In this document: in pieces, positions 14,549 to 23,557 of the stretch
How the letters are laid out: each line of letters starts with the position of its first letter
Numbering within the stretch: position 1 is the stretch's first letter
Source of the DNA: Moraxellaceae bacterium
GTDB taxonomy: Bacteria > Pseudomonadota > Gammaproteobacteria > Pseudomonadales > Moraxellaceae
Direction: 5' to 3'
Length of the DNA stretch: 41,504 nucleotides
Assembly (NCBI GenBank): GCA_020697295.1
Contig: JAJFBF010000020.1
Span: 1 to 41,504 of the forward strand
Program-made: the position numbers and the translations under genes
Notes under the pieces: model-generated
What the model was told of the DNA's origin: nothing
Database searches by the model: none
The model's input: only the letters and a program-made list of their open reading frames with translations

Positions 14549-15936
14549 CCCTCCACCTTCCGGCGTGACCGCTTGTTGGCGTACATATTGAAGTCCGCCA
14601 CGCGCATGAGGTCATCCATCGAAAAGCCGTCGCCAGGATAGCTCGCCGCGCCCACGCTGATGCCCACTGACAGCGTGTGACCCTTGATGTTCAGGGGCTG
14701 CGCAATGGCGCCGCGCAGGCGCGCCACCAGCGCCTCCAGCACGGGCCCCGGCTCGGTATCGGGCAGCAGCACCAGGAACTCGTCGCCCCCGAAGCGCGCA
14801 ATGAGGTCGGAGGCGCGCAGGCACTCGCGCGCCTGCTGCGCCACATGCACCAGCATGGCGTCGCCAATCTCGTGCCCGAAATCGTCATTGATGCCCTTGA
14901 AGCCCTCGAGATCGAGGTTGAGCACGGTGAAGGGATACTTCTGCCGGGCCGCCAGGGCCAGCATGGCGCGGGCCTGGAACAGGAACTGGTTGCGGTTGGC
15001 GAGTCCGGTCAGGCTGTCCTGGCTGGCCAGCACCTGCAGGCGCAGCTGGCTGCGCGCGGCGATGGTGACGAGGGTGCCGCCGCCCAGTGCCAGCAGCAGG
15101 GCCAGCGCATGCCAGAGCAGGTAGCGCGGCGTCAGGGCATCGGGAGGCGTGCGCCAGCCGGCGGCCAGCTGCCACTGCCCGCCCGGCAGCAACACATCCA
15201 TGCGGATGGCATGGCGATCCCGGAACTGGGCCGCGTTGCCAAAGAACACCGCCCCGCTCTCGCCGCGGCCGTCCCGTCCGCGCAGCGCATAGACCACGTC
15301 GGCATCGGCACTGAGACCGATACGCCGGAACAGCGGCGCCGGATCGATGACCACGGACACCAGCCCCCAGTAGCGCGGCGCGTCATCTGCCGCCGGCACC
15401 AGGATGGGGACGCGGTGCACGATGCCGACGCCGCCCTGCACCAGCTCCACCGGCCCCGAGACCAGCGGCTTCCATTCCCGGCGCACCGCCAGCGCCGCCT
15501 CGCGCTGGGCCGGCACCTGCTCCAGGTTGGCGCCCAGCGCCTTCTCGTTGCCCTGCCGCGGATAGACGTAGCGCACGACATTGTCGGGGGCGATGGCGAT
15601 ATTGCGCAGGCCGGGATACCACCCGGCCAGGCTGCGCGCCAGACGCTCATAGTCGCGCGTGCTGAAGTCAGGCTTGGAGGACACCAGCGAGGCCGCGCTC
15701 AGGCCGACGGAAAAGGAAGCGGCCAGCTCGGACTCGAGGCGTGCACGCATGGCGCTGGCCTCGATCTGCAAATGGGTACGCGCGGCCTGCAGCTCGCGCG
15801 CACGCTCGAGGCTGATGAGCAGCTCGCCGAAGGCGAGCAGCAGAAGCGCCATCAGCAGTCCCAGCAAGAGGGGGCGGGACTGCCGGGCTTGATCAGAGAG
15901 GGTAACCGCCACAATGGACCACCTGTAAAGAAACAT
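14545..15936 (-). CDS. CHASE-domain diguanylate cyclase
   Basis: A 463-residue membrane protein: cytoplasmic start, membrane helix about 22-42, periplasmic CHASE sensor domain (about 75-250, core NIAIAPDNVVRYVYP and GPVELVQGGVG), second membrane helix about 271-293, and a cytoplasmic GGDEF domain (about 305-455). The active site RFGGDEF (381-387) is intact, as are DSLTGLANR and LDLEGFKGIND. An inhibitory I-site R374-x-x-D377 lies five residues before it. It should make c-di-GMP in response to an extracytoplasmic signal. The ATG at 15936 has a weak ribosome-binding site; a GTG at 15912 is preceded by AGGTGG and may be the true start. Convergent with the DUF815 gene. Confidence 0.93.
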   Translation of the reverse strand: MFLYRWSIVAVTLSDQARQSRPLLLGLLMALLLLAFGELLISLERARELQAARTHLQIEASAMRARLESELAASFSVGLSAASLVSSKPDFSTRDYERLARSLAGWYPGLRNIAIAPDNVVRYVYPRQGNEKALGANLEQVPAQREAALAVRREWKPLVSGPVELVQGGVGIVHRVPILVPAADDAPRYWGLVSVVIDPAPLFRRIGLSADADVVYALRGRDGRGESGAVFFGNAAQFRDRHAIRMDVLLPGGQWQLAAGWRTPPDALTPRYLLWHALALLLALGGGTLVTIAARSQLRLQVLASQDSLTGLANRNQFLFQARAMLALAARQKYPFTVLNLDLEGFKGINDDFGHEIGDAMLVHVAQQARECLRASDLIARFGGDEFLVLLPDTEPGPVLEALVARLRGAIAQPLNIKGHTLSVGISVGAASYPGDGFSMDDLMRVADFNMYANKRSRRKVEG

Positions 15937-16093
15937 CCGTGTAATCCAGCAGCAAGAATGCGGCCAGAAAGCGCCCGGAATCTAGCAGGTGTCGGCCAGG
16001 TAGCCCATCCGTCAGGTCGGACACTCGTCGGGCTTGGCGGGAATTTGTTCGAAGGCCGTCACAAACAGGGCAGGGACGGCCCTCTCCCCGGCT

Positions 16094-17356
16094 TCAGGCA
16101 CGCAGGCGGCGGGTCTGCAAGGTCCCCCAGCCATTGGCGACCAGGCTGGCCAGCAGCGACCAGAGGCCGGACTCACCGGGCTTCGGATCGCGGCCCCGCC
16201 CCATGCGATGCAGCTGCCGGGCGTACCACATGACCTCCATCATGGCCATGCGGTCGACCGGGCCAATGCCGGTGCTGATGGGCCGCACGGCATGGCGTGG
16301 CTCCTGGCCGGCCAGCAGGCGGTTGGGCAGCTCGGGCTCGATGGCGACACTGCGGGCCATGCCCACGAAGTCCACGGCGCCACTGGAGAGGGCATCGGCC
16401 ATGCCGGCCAGGGAGCGGAAGCCGCCGGTGACCACCAGCGGGGTCTTCACGGCAGCGCGCGCCTTTTCCGCAAACTCGAGGAAATAGGCCTCGCGCCGGC
16501 GCGTGGAATCCTTCACCGGCGCCTGCTTGCGGCCCGCCATGGCAGGCGCCTCGTAGGTGCCGCCGGAAATTTCGATGAGGTCGATGCCGGCCTCGGCCAG
16601 CGCGCGGATCGCCCCCAGGGATTCCTCTTCGGTGAAGCCGCCCTTCTGGAAGTCCGCCGAATTGAGCTTGATGGACACGGGGAAGTCGGTGCCGCAGCGG
16701 CGACGGATTTCCTGGTAGACCTCGAGCGCGAAGCGGCGACGGTTCACCGGGCTGCCGCCCCACTGGTCCGTGCGCTGGTTGTGACGGGCGGAGAGGAACT
16801 GGCTCACCAGGTAGCCATGGGCGCCGTGGATCTGCACGCCGGTAAAGCCGGCCTTCTTGGCCAGCTCCGCGGTGCGTCCGAAGCGCTGGATCAGGTCCAG
16901 GATCTCCGCTTCGGTCAGAGCCCGCGGCTTGAAGAAGACCGCGGCCAGCGTCGGGTCCTCGAAGGCGATCGCCGAAGGCGCCACCGCCTCCTTGTTCACC
17001 GAACGCATGACCTGCTTGCCCGGGTGGTTGATCTGCATCCACAGGTGGGTGCCGTTTTGCGTGCCGGCGCGGGCCCAGGCCCGCAGCAGGTCCATGTCGC
17101 GCTCGTCCTCGAGCACCACGTTGCCGGGCTCGCCCAGGGCGCGGCCATCGACCATGACGTTGCCGGTGATGAGCAGGCCCATGCCGCCCGCCGCCCAGCG
17201 GCCGTAGAGGCGGACCAGCTCCGGCGTGACATGGTTGTCATAGGTGGCCAGCGCCTCGCTCATGGCCGACTTGGCCAGACGGTTCTTGACCACGGCGCCA
17301 TTCGGCAGCGTAAAGGGCTGGGCCAGCAGCTGGGCCGGGGAAAGACTCTGGTTCAT
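16094..17356 (-). CDS. NADH:flavin oxidoreductase, Old Yellow Enzyme family
   Basis: A 420-residue FMN oxidoreductase with a TIM-barrel pattern: FTLPNGAVVKNRLAKSAM at the N-terminus, LWMQINHPGKQ, the substrate/FMN motif VQIHGAHGYLVSQFLS, RTDQWGGS, and the FMN phosphate-binding VVTGGF...VDFVGMAR near the end. Members reduce activated alkenes, nitro compounds or unsaturated aldehydes with NAD(P)H. No C-terminal FeS or second flavin domain of the 2,4-dienoyl-CoA reductase type is present. The ATG at 17356 follows AGGAG. The frame stays open far upstream but would run antisense through the neighbour. Divergent from an ArsR-type regulator and hydrolase, which suggests shared control. Confidence 0.9.
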   Translation of the reverse strand: MNQSLSPAQLLAQPFTLPNGAVVKNRLAKSAMSEALATYDNHVTPELVRLYGRWAAGGMGLLITGNVMVDGRALGEPGNVVLEDERDMDLLRAWARAGTQNGTHLWMQINHPGKQVMRSVNKEAVAPSAIAFEDPTLAAVFFKPRALTEAEILDLIQRFGRTAELAKKAGFTGVQIHGAHGYLVSQFLSARHNQRTDQWGGSPVNRRRFALEVYQEIRRRCGTDFPVSIKLNSADFQKGGFTEEESLGAIRALAEAGIDLIEISGGTYEAPAMAGRKQAPVKDSTRRREAYFLEFAEKARAAVKTPLVVTGGFRSLAGMADALSSGAVDFVGMARSVAIEPELPNRLLAGQEPRHAVRPISTGIGPVDRMAMMEVMWYARQLHRMGRGRDPKPGESGLWSLLASLVANGWGTLQTRRLRA

Positions 17357-17416
17357 GCGGGATACTCCTGGTGCGGGTCCGGACAGTGACGGCAAGCTAG
17401 CCAACAATTCGATACT

Positions 17417-17430
17417 TGTCAAACTGTCAA
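17417..17430 (-). promoter_or_regulatory. Tandem TTGACA in the OYE/ArsR intergenic region
   Basis: On the minus strand TTGACA occurs twice, 8 bp apart, in an AT-rich patch about 60 bp upstream of the OYE start. Either copy could be a -35; the best downstream -10 candidate is weak (TAGCTT, 17-bp spacing). The direct repeat may also be the binding site of the ArsR-type regulator. Confidence 0.45.
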
Positions 17431-17485
17431 TCTGTGGCAAAATGGCTTCCACGACCAACGGCCCTCCAGGGCCAGGGGAATCCCC

Positions 17486-17815
17486 GTGATCCGCAGTTGC
17501 GCCACCAAAGACCTCGATAAACTGGCCCGCGCCTTCAAGGCGCTGTCCAATCCCAACCGGCTGGCCATCTACCTCGAGGTGTTGCGCCAGTACCAGACCG
17601 AGATGAAGAGCTGTGGCCTGTCCCACCTCATCGACAGCCTGGAAATCGGCGCGCCCACCATCTCCCATCACACCAAGGAGCTCGTGGACGCCGGCCTCAT
17701 CAGCGTGCAGCGCGAGGGCCGCTTCCTGCGCTGCACGCTGGACGAGTCGATGCGCGTCCGTCTGGCCGCCTTCTTCAATCGTGGCGAAAGCGACGCCTCC
17801 GGCGCCCCCCGCTAA
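17486..17815 (+). CDS. ArsR-family winged-helix regulator
   Basis: A 109-residue single-domain regulator with the ArsR/SmtB layout: FKALSNPNRLAIYLEVL, an LSHLIDSLEIGAPTISHHTKEL helix-turn-helix with recognition helix PTISHHTKEL, and a wing LISVQREGRFLRCTL. The canonical metal motif ELCVCDL is absent, so it is probably not a metal sensor; Cys6 and Cys43 are available for redox or electrophile sensing, which is inference. The GTG start at 17486 has AGGGGA upstream. It is 13 bp before the metallo-hydrolase gene and divergent from the OYE gene, so it likely represses both directions. Confidence 0.88.
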   Translation: MIRSCATKDLDKLARAFKALSNPNRLAIYLEVLRQYQTEMKSCGLSHLIDSLEIGAPTISHHTKELVDAGLISVQREGRFLRCTLDESMRVRLAAFFNRGESDASGAPR

Positions 17816-17828
17816 CAAGGAATCTTCC

Positions 17829-18656
17829 ATGTCCCTGCGCGTCCACCACCTCAATTGCGGCACCATGTGCCCTGTCTGCGCCCGCCTCATCAATGGCGCC
17901 GGCAACAGCTGGCTCGCCAGTGCACGCATGATCTGCCACGTGCTGCTGATCGAGACACCGAAGGACGGCCTCATCCTTGTCGACACCGGCATGGGCAGCC
18001 TCGACGTCGAAATCCCTTCGCGCCTCGGCAAGCCTTTCCTGGCCATCACCCGGCCGCTCCTGTCCTGGAACGAGACCGCGCTGGCGCAGATCCGGGCGCT
18101 GGGCCACGACGTCGCCGATGTGCGGCACATCCTCGTCACCCACCTCGACCTCGACCACGCCGGTGGCCTGCCCGATTTCCCCAATGCGCAGGTGCATGTG
18201 CTCAAGCCCGAATTCGACGCCGCCATGCGGCCGGACTGGCGCAGCAAGGCGCGCTATCTGCCGGCGCAGTGGGCGCACAGCCCGCGCTGGGTGCTGCATG
18301 AAGGCGGTGGCGAGAACTGGTACGGTTTCAGCGGTCTGAAACCCCTGCCCGGCATCAGCGAGGACATTTTCCTCGTGCCCCTGGTCGGCCACACCCGCGG
18401 CCACACCGGCATTGCCGTGCGCACCGGCAGCGGCTGGCTCCTGCATTGCGGCGACGCCTATTTCCACCACGGCCTGTTCGAAGACACCCCGCAGTTTCCG
18501 CCGGGCATCGCCCTGTTCGAGCGCCTGGTGCAGACCGACCAGCGCGCGCGTCTCTGGAACCACGAACGCCTGCGCGAGCTCAATCGCCGGCACGGCAACG
18601 AAGTCACCCTCTTCTGCGCCCACGACCCGGTCGAGTTCGATCGCCTGGCCCGCTAG
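17829..18656 (+). CDS. Metallo-beta-lactamase-fold hydrolase
   Basis: A 275-residue soluble hydrolase with the zinc motif THLDLDH (residues 104-110, from HxDH type), a following AGG, a later metal ligand region in VGHTRGHTG, Asp in LLHCGDAYFH, and the C-terminal His in FCAHDPVEF. This resembles the lactonase/glyoxalase-II-like branch of the superfamily; the substrate is not determined. An N-terminal CGTMCPVCARL holds three cysteines, found in several lactonase-like relatives. The ATG at 17829 follows AAGGA. It is in an operon with the ArsR gene (13-bp gap) and next to the OYE, so a detoxification or catabolic role is plausible. Confidence 0.88.
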   Translation: MSLRVHHLNCGTMCPVCARLINGAGNSWLASARMICHVLLIETPKDGLILVDTGMGSLDVEIPSRLGKPFLAITRPLLSWNETALAQIRALGHDVADVRHILVTHLDLDHAGGLPDFPNAQVHVLKPEFDAAMRPDWRSKARYLPAQWAHSPRWVLHEGGGENWYGFSGLKPLPGISEDIFLVPLVGHTRGHTGIAVRTGSGWLLHCGDAYFHHGLFEDTPQFPPGIALFERLVQTDQRARLWNHERLRELNRRHGNEVTLFCAHDPVEFDRLAR

Positions 18657-18842
18657 CCGCTTGCGTTGCAGGAAGACTTGCCGCTTTCGTGCCGCAGCGG
18701 CGGACTTCGCGGCACACGCGCTGGCCGACTTGCCGCCTTCCGGCGCATCCACCGGAACAACAGCGCTCCGGACTTCCAGGCCGCTTCCATTTCACGTTTC
18801 ACTTGTTCTGCAAGGACTGCAGCCGGACCCAGGTAACGCTTC

Positions 18843-19925
18843 ATGACCGCGCACTCCCCTCTTCCCGAACTCGCCACCCCGGCCGACGCCAGCCCCTGGC
18901 GCAAGCGCCTGCTGCTGGGCGTGGCCGCGCTCGCCGCGCTCGGCTACGTGGGCCATGGCCTCTGGTTCAGCGCGCACTATGTGGAAACCGACAACGCCCA
19001 GGTCGACGGCCACATCATTCCGGTCTCGCCCAAGGTCGGCGGTTTCATTTCGGCAATTCCCGTGCGTGACAACCAGGCCGTCAAGGCCGGTGACGTGCTC
19101 GTGATCATGGACGACCGCGACTACCGCTCGAAGCTCGCGCAGGCCGACGCCGAACTCGCACAGGCAGTCGCCGGCACCGGCCGCGGCGCTGTCGCCGGGC
19201 AGGCCGTGGCCCAGCTCGGCGCGACCATCGCTCAGGCCCAGGCCGCGCACGCCGGCATCGCCCAGGCCGAAGCCGACCATGAGCGCGCCCGCCGCGAAGC
19301 CGAGCGCCTGCAATCGCTGCTCGGGAAAAAGCTGGTGAGTCCACAACAATACGACACTGCCGAGGCCGGCGAGCGCAGCGCCAGCGCCCGCCTGCGTGCG
19401 GCACGCGACGCCGCCCGGGCCGCCGACCAGCAGGTGAGCGCCGCCAGTGCGGCCCTGCGCGGCGCCGATGCCCGTCTCGAGTCCGTGCGCGCCGCGCGCG
19501 ACATCGCCGCACACCAGCTTGCCGACACCCGCATCCTGGCCGCCAGCGACGGCCTCGTCAGCCAGAAGACCGCCGAAGTCGGCCAGCTTGTGCAGGTCGG
19601 ACAGCCGCTCATGAACCTGGTGCCGCGCGATACCTGGATCACCGCCAATCTCAAGGAGACCCAGGTTCGGGACATCCATCCCGGCAATGCGGCCGAAGTG
19701 ACCATCGATGCCTATCCGGGCCTGGCCTGGCAAGGCAAGGTCGAATCGCTGGCGCCAGCCACCGGCTCGAGGTTCACCCTGCTGCCGCCGGACAACGCCA
19801 CTGGCAATTTCACGCGCATCGTGCAGCGCATCGCCGTGCGCGTGCGCCTCGAGCCCGGCCAGCACGCCGAACGCGAACTGCGTCCCGGCATGAATGCCGT
19901 GGTGCGCCTCGACAAGAAAAAATAG
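18843..19925 (+). CDS. emrA: EmrA/HlyD-type membrane fusion protein
   Basis: A 360-residue periplasmic adaptor: cytoplasmic N-terminus, one membrane helix (about 22-44), a lipoyl-like half motif VDGHIIPVSPKVGGFIS, a long Ala/Gln/Glu-rich coiled-coil hairpin (about 95-225), the second lipoyl half ILAASDGLVSQKTAEVGQLV, and a beta-barrel with the family end LRPGMNAVVRL. It bridges the EmrB pump to an outer-membrane channel; no TolC-like gene is adjacent. The ATG at 18843 follows AGGTAA. The 186-bp gap after the hydrolase gene contains no gene I can support. The emrB gene follows after 105 bp. Confidence 0.92.
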   Translation: MTAHSPLPELATPADASPWRKRLLLGVAALAALGYVGHGLWFSAHYVETDNAQVDGHIIPVSPKVGGFISAIPVRDNQAVKAGDVLVIMDDRDYRSKLAQADAELAQAVAGTGRGAVAGQAVAQLGATIAQAQAAHAGIAQAEADHERARREAERLQSLLGKKLVSPQQYDTAEAGERSASARLRAARDAARAADQQVSAASAALRGADARLESVRAARDIAAHQLADTRILAASDGLVSQKTAEVGQLVQVGQPLMNLVPRDTWITANLKETQVRDIHPGNAAEVTIDAYPGLAWQGKVESLAPATGSRFTLLPPDNATGNFTRIVQRIAVRVRLEPGQHAERELRPGMNAVVRLDKKK

Positions 19926-20030
19926 GCCCGCCCTGCAGAGAGCGGTGGCAGATACCCGAGGTCCGGCAGCCAACGGGCCAGCGCCACCGACACACCAGAC
20001 CCGGACCTGCCGCCCCACCCGAGACTCCGC

Positions 20031-21608
20031 ATGTTCCCGCAACGGCAATTCAGCGACGTCGAGATCCATCGCAATCGCTTTCTGATCGCGATGACGGTGA
20101 CGCTCGCCGCCATGATGGAGCTGCTCGACACCTCCATCGTCAATGTCGCTATCTCGCAGATCATGGGCAACCTCGGTGCCACGCTGGAGGAGGTCACCTG
20201 GGTCTCCACCGGCTACATCGTCGCCAACGTGATCGTGCTGCCCATTTCCGGCTGGCTCTCCAACCGCTTTGGCCGCCGCAACTACTTCATGGGCTCGATC
20301 GCGCTCTTCATCGTCTCGTCATTCTTCTGCGGAAACGCCAGCACGCTGGGCTCCCTCGTGTTCTGGCGCATCGTTCAGGGCCTCGGCGGCGGCGGTCTTA
20401 TCGCTACCGCGCAAAGCACCATCTTCGAGATATTTTCACCGCGCGAGATCGGCACCGGCATGGCCATCTTCGGCATGGGCATCATGATGGGCCCGACGCT
20501 GGGGCCGACGGTGGGCGGCTTCATCACCTACCATGCCTCCTGGCCCTGGATCTTCTACATCAACATTCCCATCGGCATCGGCGCGCTGATGCTGGCCAAC
20601 AACCTGCTGCCCGACTCGCGCTTCCACGAGAAGATATCGAAAGTGGACTGGCTGGGCATCGCCCTGCTGGCCACCAGCATCGGCACACTGCAGGTCATGC
20701 TGGAGCGCGGCGAGCGCATGCAGTGGTTCGACTCCGTGGAGATCCAGCTCTACGCCGCCACCTCGCTGTTCACTTTCGTGACCTTCATCTGGCATGAGCG
20801 CCGCATCGACCACCCCGTGGTCAACCTCGCCATCCTGCGCGACCGCCAGTTTGCGACCGGCCTCGTGTTTTCCTTCCTGCTCGGCATGTCGCTTTTCGCC
20901 ACGGTGTTCTACCTGCCGCTCTACCTGCAGACACTGCTCGGCTTCAATGCCTGGGAGACAGGCAAGGTCATCCTGCCCGGCGCAATCGCCAATGGCCTCA
21001 CCATGGCCCTGCTCGGCAAGTTCATCGAGAAGAACGAAAACCTCGACCTGCGCCTGCTGGTCATCATCGGCATCAGCATCTTTGGCCTGAGCATGTGGCA
21101 GCACGGCCACTTCACCACGCAAAGCGGCGACCATGACTTTTTCTGGCCACTGATCCTGCGCGGCGTGGGTCTCGGCTTTTTGTTCGTGCCGCTGAATGCG
21201 CTCACCATGGCGCATATCCAGCCCCGGGAAGTCCCCAATGCCACCGGCATCTATACCCTGGTGCGCCAGCTCGGCGGGTCGGTGGGCATCGCCGCGGCCG
21301 CCTTCCTCTACGTGCACTGGTCGGCCGAGTTCAAGGCCGATCTCAGCCTGCATGTGGTCGAGGGCACCGCGGGGACGCAGCAGGGCTTGTTCTGGATGCA
21401 GAACTGGCTGTACGGGAATGGCACCAACAGCGCCGAACTGCCGGAAACCCTGCTGCGCCTGCTGGATGCCAAGCTGACGGCGCAGGCCTCCATGATCGCC
21501 TTCGAGCAGATCTTCATGCTGTTCAGCGTGACCCTGGCCTGCGCCATACCTTTGCTGGTGTTCATGCCGCTGGCGAAGGGCATTCGCCGTGGCGGCGGCG
21601 ATCACTGA
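20031..21608 (+). CDS. emrB: EmrB/QacA-type DHA2 multidrug efflux permease
   Basis: A 525-residue MFS permease with about 14 hydrophobic segments. DHA2 signatures are present: LLDTSIVNVAISQIMGNLG in helix 1, WVSTGYIVANVIVLPISGWL, GRRNYF in loop 2-3, and motif C-like GIMMGPTLGPTVGG in helix 5. It works with EmrA as proton-driven exporter of hydrophobic compounds. The ATG at 20031 opens the usual cytoplasmic tail; its ribosome-binding site is weak (GAGACT). Transcribed with emrA; no local repressor gene of the MarR or TetR type is seen. It converges on olsA with 79 bp between. Confidence 0.93.
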   Translation: MFPQRQFSDVEIHRNRFLIAMTVTLAAMMELLDTSIVNVAISQIMGNLGATLEEVTWVSTGYIVANVIVLPISGWLSNRFGRRNYFMGSIALFIVSSFFCGNASTLGSLVFWRIVQGLGGGGLIATAQSTIFEIFSPREIGTGMAIFGMGIMMGPTLGPTVGGFITYHASWPWIFYINIPIGIGALMLANNLLPDSRFHEKISKVDWLGIALLATSIGTLQVMLERGERMQWFDSVEIQLYAATSLFTFVTFIWHERRIDHPVVNLAILRDRQFATGLVFSFLLGMSLFATVFYLPLYLQTLLGFNAWETGKVILPGAIANGLTMALLGKFIEKNENLDLRLLVIIGISIFGLSMWQHGHFTTQSGDHDFFWPLILRGVGLGFLFVPLNALTMAHIQPREVPNATGIYTLVRQLGGSVGIAAAAFLYVHWSAEFKADLSLHVVEGTAGTQQGLFWMQNWLYGNGTNSAELPETLLRLLDAKLTAQASMIAFEQIFMLFSVTLACAIPLLVFMPLAKGIRRGGGDH

Positions 21609-21656
21609 AGGGCAGGGGCGCGCCGCTCCTGCCAACAGGCCGGGTCAGCCCCCCGA

Positions 21657-21671
21657 TTGAGTCTGACTCAA
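21657..21671. repeat. 15-bp palindrome between convergent emrB and olsA
   Basis: TTGAGTC-T-GACTCAA, perfect 7-bp arms around one base, preceded by a GC-rich GGCAGG/CCTGCC hairpin (21611-21633). No T-run follows on either strand, so this is not a standard intrinsic terminator pair. Confidence 0.4.
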
Positions 21672-21687
21672 GCAAGCTCATCCGGCA

Positions 21688-22650
21688 TCAGGCCGGCTCC
21701 ACGGGCGCCGGCCGCTCGCTGTCCGCCTCGGACACTGAAACACCATGCAATTCCCGCAGCGCCAGCGCCATCTTTGCTTCCAGGTCGCGAGACAGCGCGC
21801 GTGGATCGCGGCCCGCCACCGGCTCCTGCGGCAGCACCAGGATGTCCACCACGATGCGATCGCCCTTCAGGATTTCCACGGCATGGGAGAGAAAGGTGTC
21901 ATCGCCGACAAAGGGCGCGTGCGGATGCAGGGCATCGTCCTGGTCGCGATAGCAGATCAGGACTGGCTGCACCGGCAAGCTGGTGACAGTGGCGGCGCTG
22001 AAGAGCTTGTGGAAAAAACGCTTGAGCTTGTGGCCATCGGTGGTGGTGCCCTCGGGAAAGAAGAGCACGTTGCGGCCCGCGCGCAGATGCCCCGCGAGCT
22101 GCTCGGTCACCTGCCCCGCATCGCCGGCGCCACGCTGGATGAAGAGCGTCCCCGCCACGCGCGCCAGCCAGCCCACGACCGGCCACTTCGCAATCTCGGC
22201 CTTGGACAGGAAATACACGGGGAATTGCGCGCCCAGCACCGAGATATCCAGCCAGGACACATGATTCGACACCCACAGCGCATGACCCTCGACCGGCACG
22301 CCATGCACGCGGATGTCGAGAGCGAGGATCCGGCAGAAGCGGCGATGCCACCAGCGGATCACCGGCTGCTGGAAAGGCTTGTACTGCACGAAGGCGGCGC
22401 CGCAAAGCACGGCCAGCAGGGCGCCTTCGATCAGGTGCAGGCCGAGCCGGGCAAAGCGGTAATACAACCGCAATGTACGGACAAACGATTCTTCTTTTTT
22501 TGCAGCCACGGTGGCGCGCCTGTTCCGGAGCGCGGCCCATGCCTTCTCGTCGTCCGGAGTGGCGTTGAACGGCCCCGCGGGAATGACTCGCGGCGCGTCG
22601 ACGGGCAGGGCCTGATGCCCCGCCGGCTCTCCGATCGGCTCGATGGACAT
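21688..22650 (-). CDS. olsA: 1-acyl-glycerol-3-phosphate-type acyltransferase (OlsA-like)
   Basis: A 320-residue membrane-associated PlsC-family acyltransferase. The catalytic HX4D motif is NHVSWLD (H130, D135), with FIQRG and FFPEGTTTDG (about 197-206) further on. A hydrophobic helix lies near residues 70-90. Paired with OlsB upstream, it should add the second fatty acid to lyso-ornithine lipid, completing a phosphorus-free membrane lipid. A general lysophosphatidate acyltransferase is the alternative. The ATG at 22650 shares one base with the olsB stop (TGATG), so translation is coupled; AAGG precedes it. The long Pro/Ala-rich N-terminus (about 50 residues) is atypical for PlsC. Confidence 0.85.
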   Translation of the reverse strand: MSIEPIGEPAGHQALPVDAPRVIPAGPFNATPDDEKAWAALRNRRATVAAKKEESFVRTLRLYYRFARLGLHLIEGALLAVLCGAAFVQYKPFQQPVIRWWHRRFCRILALDIRVHGVPVEGHALWVSNHVSWLDISVLGAQFPVYFLSKAEIAKWPVVGWLARVAGTLFIQRGAGDAGQVTEQLAGHLRAGRNVLFFPEGTTTDGHKLKRFFHKLFSAATVTSLPVQPVLICYRDQDDALHPHAPFVGDDTFLSHAVEILKGDRIVVDILVLPQEPVAGRDPRALSRDLEAKMALALRELHGVSVSEADSERPAPVEPA

Positions 22651-23438
22651 CAGCCGGCCTTCAAAAAGCGCTGCGCATAACGCGCGGACATCGCAGCCAC
22701 ATCCAGCAGCACGAACACATCCGCACATTGAAAATCAGGATCCCAGCAAGCCTCGCCGCCGATGCGACAGCCCATGCGCAGATAGGCTTTCAGCAAGGGC
22801 GGCAGGCTGGCGGGTCCGGTAGCCGGGTCGGCTTCCATGAGGAGGCCCCGGCGCGGGACGACGCGCAGCGCTGGCTCCACAAGGTGCCGCTCACGCAACT
22901 CCGGCATGATGGCGGCGAAATTGAGTCCCCCGTCCCGCAGGCTGATGCTAGCGCAGCCCAGCAGGTAACTGAAATCCTGGCTCACCAGGTAGTCCGAGAG
23001 CGCCGACCAGAGCACGGCGATGGCGGCCCCGGACCGGTAGTCCGGGTGCACGCAGGTGCGACCGATCTCCAGCACCCGCCCCGGCAGGCGCGCCAGCGCC
23101 GTCATGTCGAATTCATGCTCGGAATAGAAGCTGCCCGCCAGGCGCGCCTTCTCGCCGGTCATGAGACGGGTGGTCGCGACCAGCAGGGCATTGGCCGTGT
23201 CATAGACATTGATATGGTCGCAGAAAGGATCGAAGCGATCCCTGTCCAGACCCTCCGGATCGTCGAAACGGACGCCGTACTCGGCCCCGAAGACCTCGGC
23301 GCGCAGGCGCTGCGCCGACCGGAGCTCGTGCTCCTGGCGCACGAAGCGCGCCTCCAGCCGCGGCTTCCTGCGTTCCGGGACGGCGTTCAGCACCCGCCCG
23401 GCTGTATCGATCTGCAGACTTCCGGCCACCACCTGCAT
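22650..23438 (-). CDS. olsB: Ornithine-acyl-ACP N-acyltransferase (OlsB-like)
   Basis: A 262-residue GNAT-fold acyltransferase of the OlsB/hemolysin-like family: the block QRLRAEVFGAEYG, then DRDRFDPFCDHINVYD, RLMTGEKAR, GRVLEIGRTCVHPDYR (the acyl-CoA/ACP binding strand), and LLGCASI. OlsB links a 3-hydroxy fatty acid to ornithine, the first step of ornithine lipid synthesis. The ATG at 23438 is chosen because GAGGA lies nine bases upstream; starts at 23453 and 23465 remain possible and add 5 or 9 residues. It lies 119 bp after ppc on the same strand, and olsA follows with a one-base overlap. Ornithine lipids are often induced by phosphate limitation; I see no clear Pho box here. Confidence 0.87.
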   Translation of the reverse strand: MQVVAGSLQIDTAGRVLNAVPERRKPRLEARFVRQEHELRSAQRLRAEVFGAEYGVRFDDPEGLDRDRFDPFCDHINVYDTANALLVATTRLMTGEKARLAGSFYSEHEFDMTALARLPGRVLEIGRTCVHPDYRSGAAIAVLWSALSDYLVSQDFSYLLGCASISLRDGGLNFAAIMPELRERHLVEPALRVVPRRGLLMEADPATGPASLPPLLKAYLRMGCRIGGEACWDPDFQCADVFVLLDVAAMSARYAQRFLKAG

Positions 23439-23557
23439 CGTTGCATTCCTCATGCTCTCGTTCATGCCGCCATGGTGGCGAGGCGGCATGTAGGAGCCAT
23501 GAAGGAATCTTGACGCTTTTGCGACAGGCGCCCGGGGCCCGGCAAGCCCCGCCGGCC

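Noticed and set aside
17357-18247. Upstream extension of the Old Yellow Enzyme frame to more than 700 residues.
   Set aside because: It would run antisense through the ArsR and hydrolase genes; a good AGGAG-ATG start exists at 17356 matching the family N-terminus.
18653-18844. Small minus-strand frame of about 63 codons before emrA.
   Set aside because: No ribosome-binding site, no recognisable features, and its start overlaps the emrA start.
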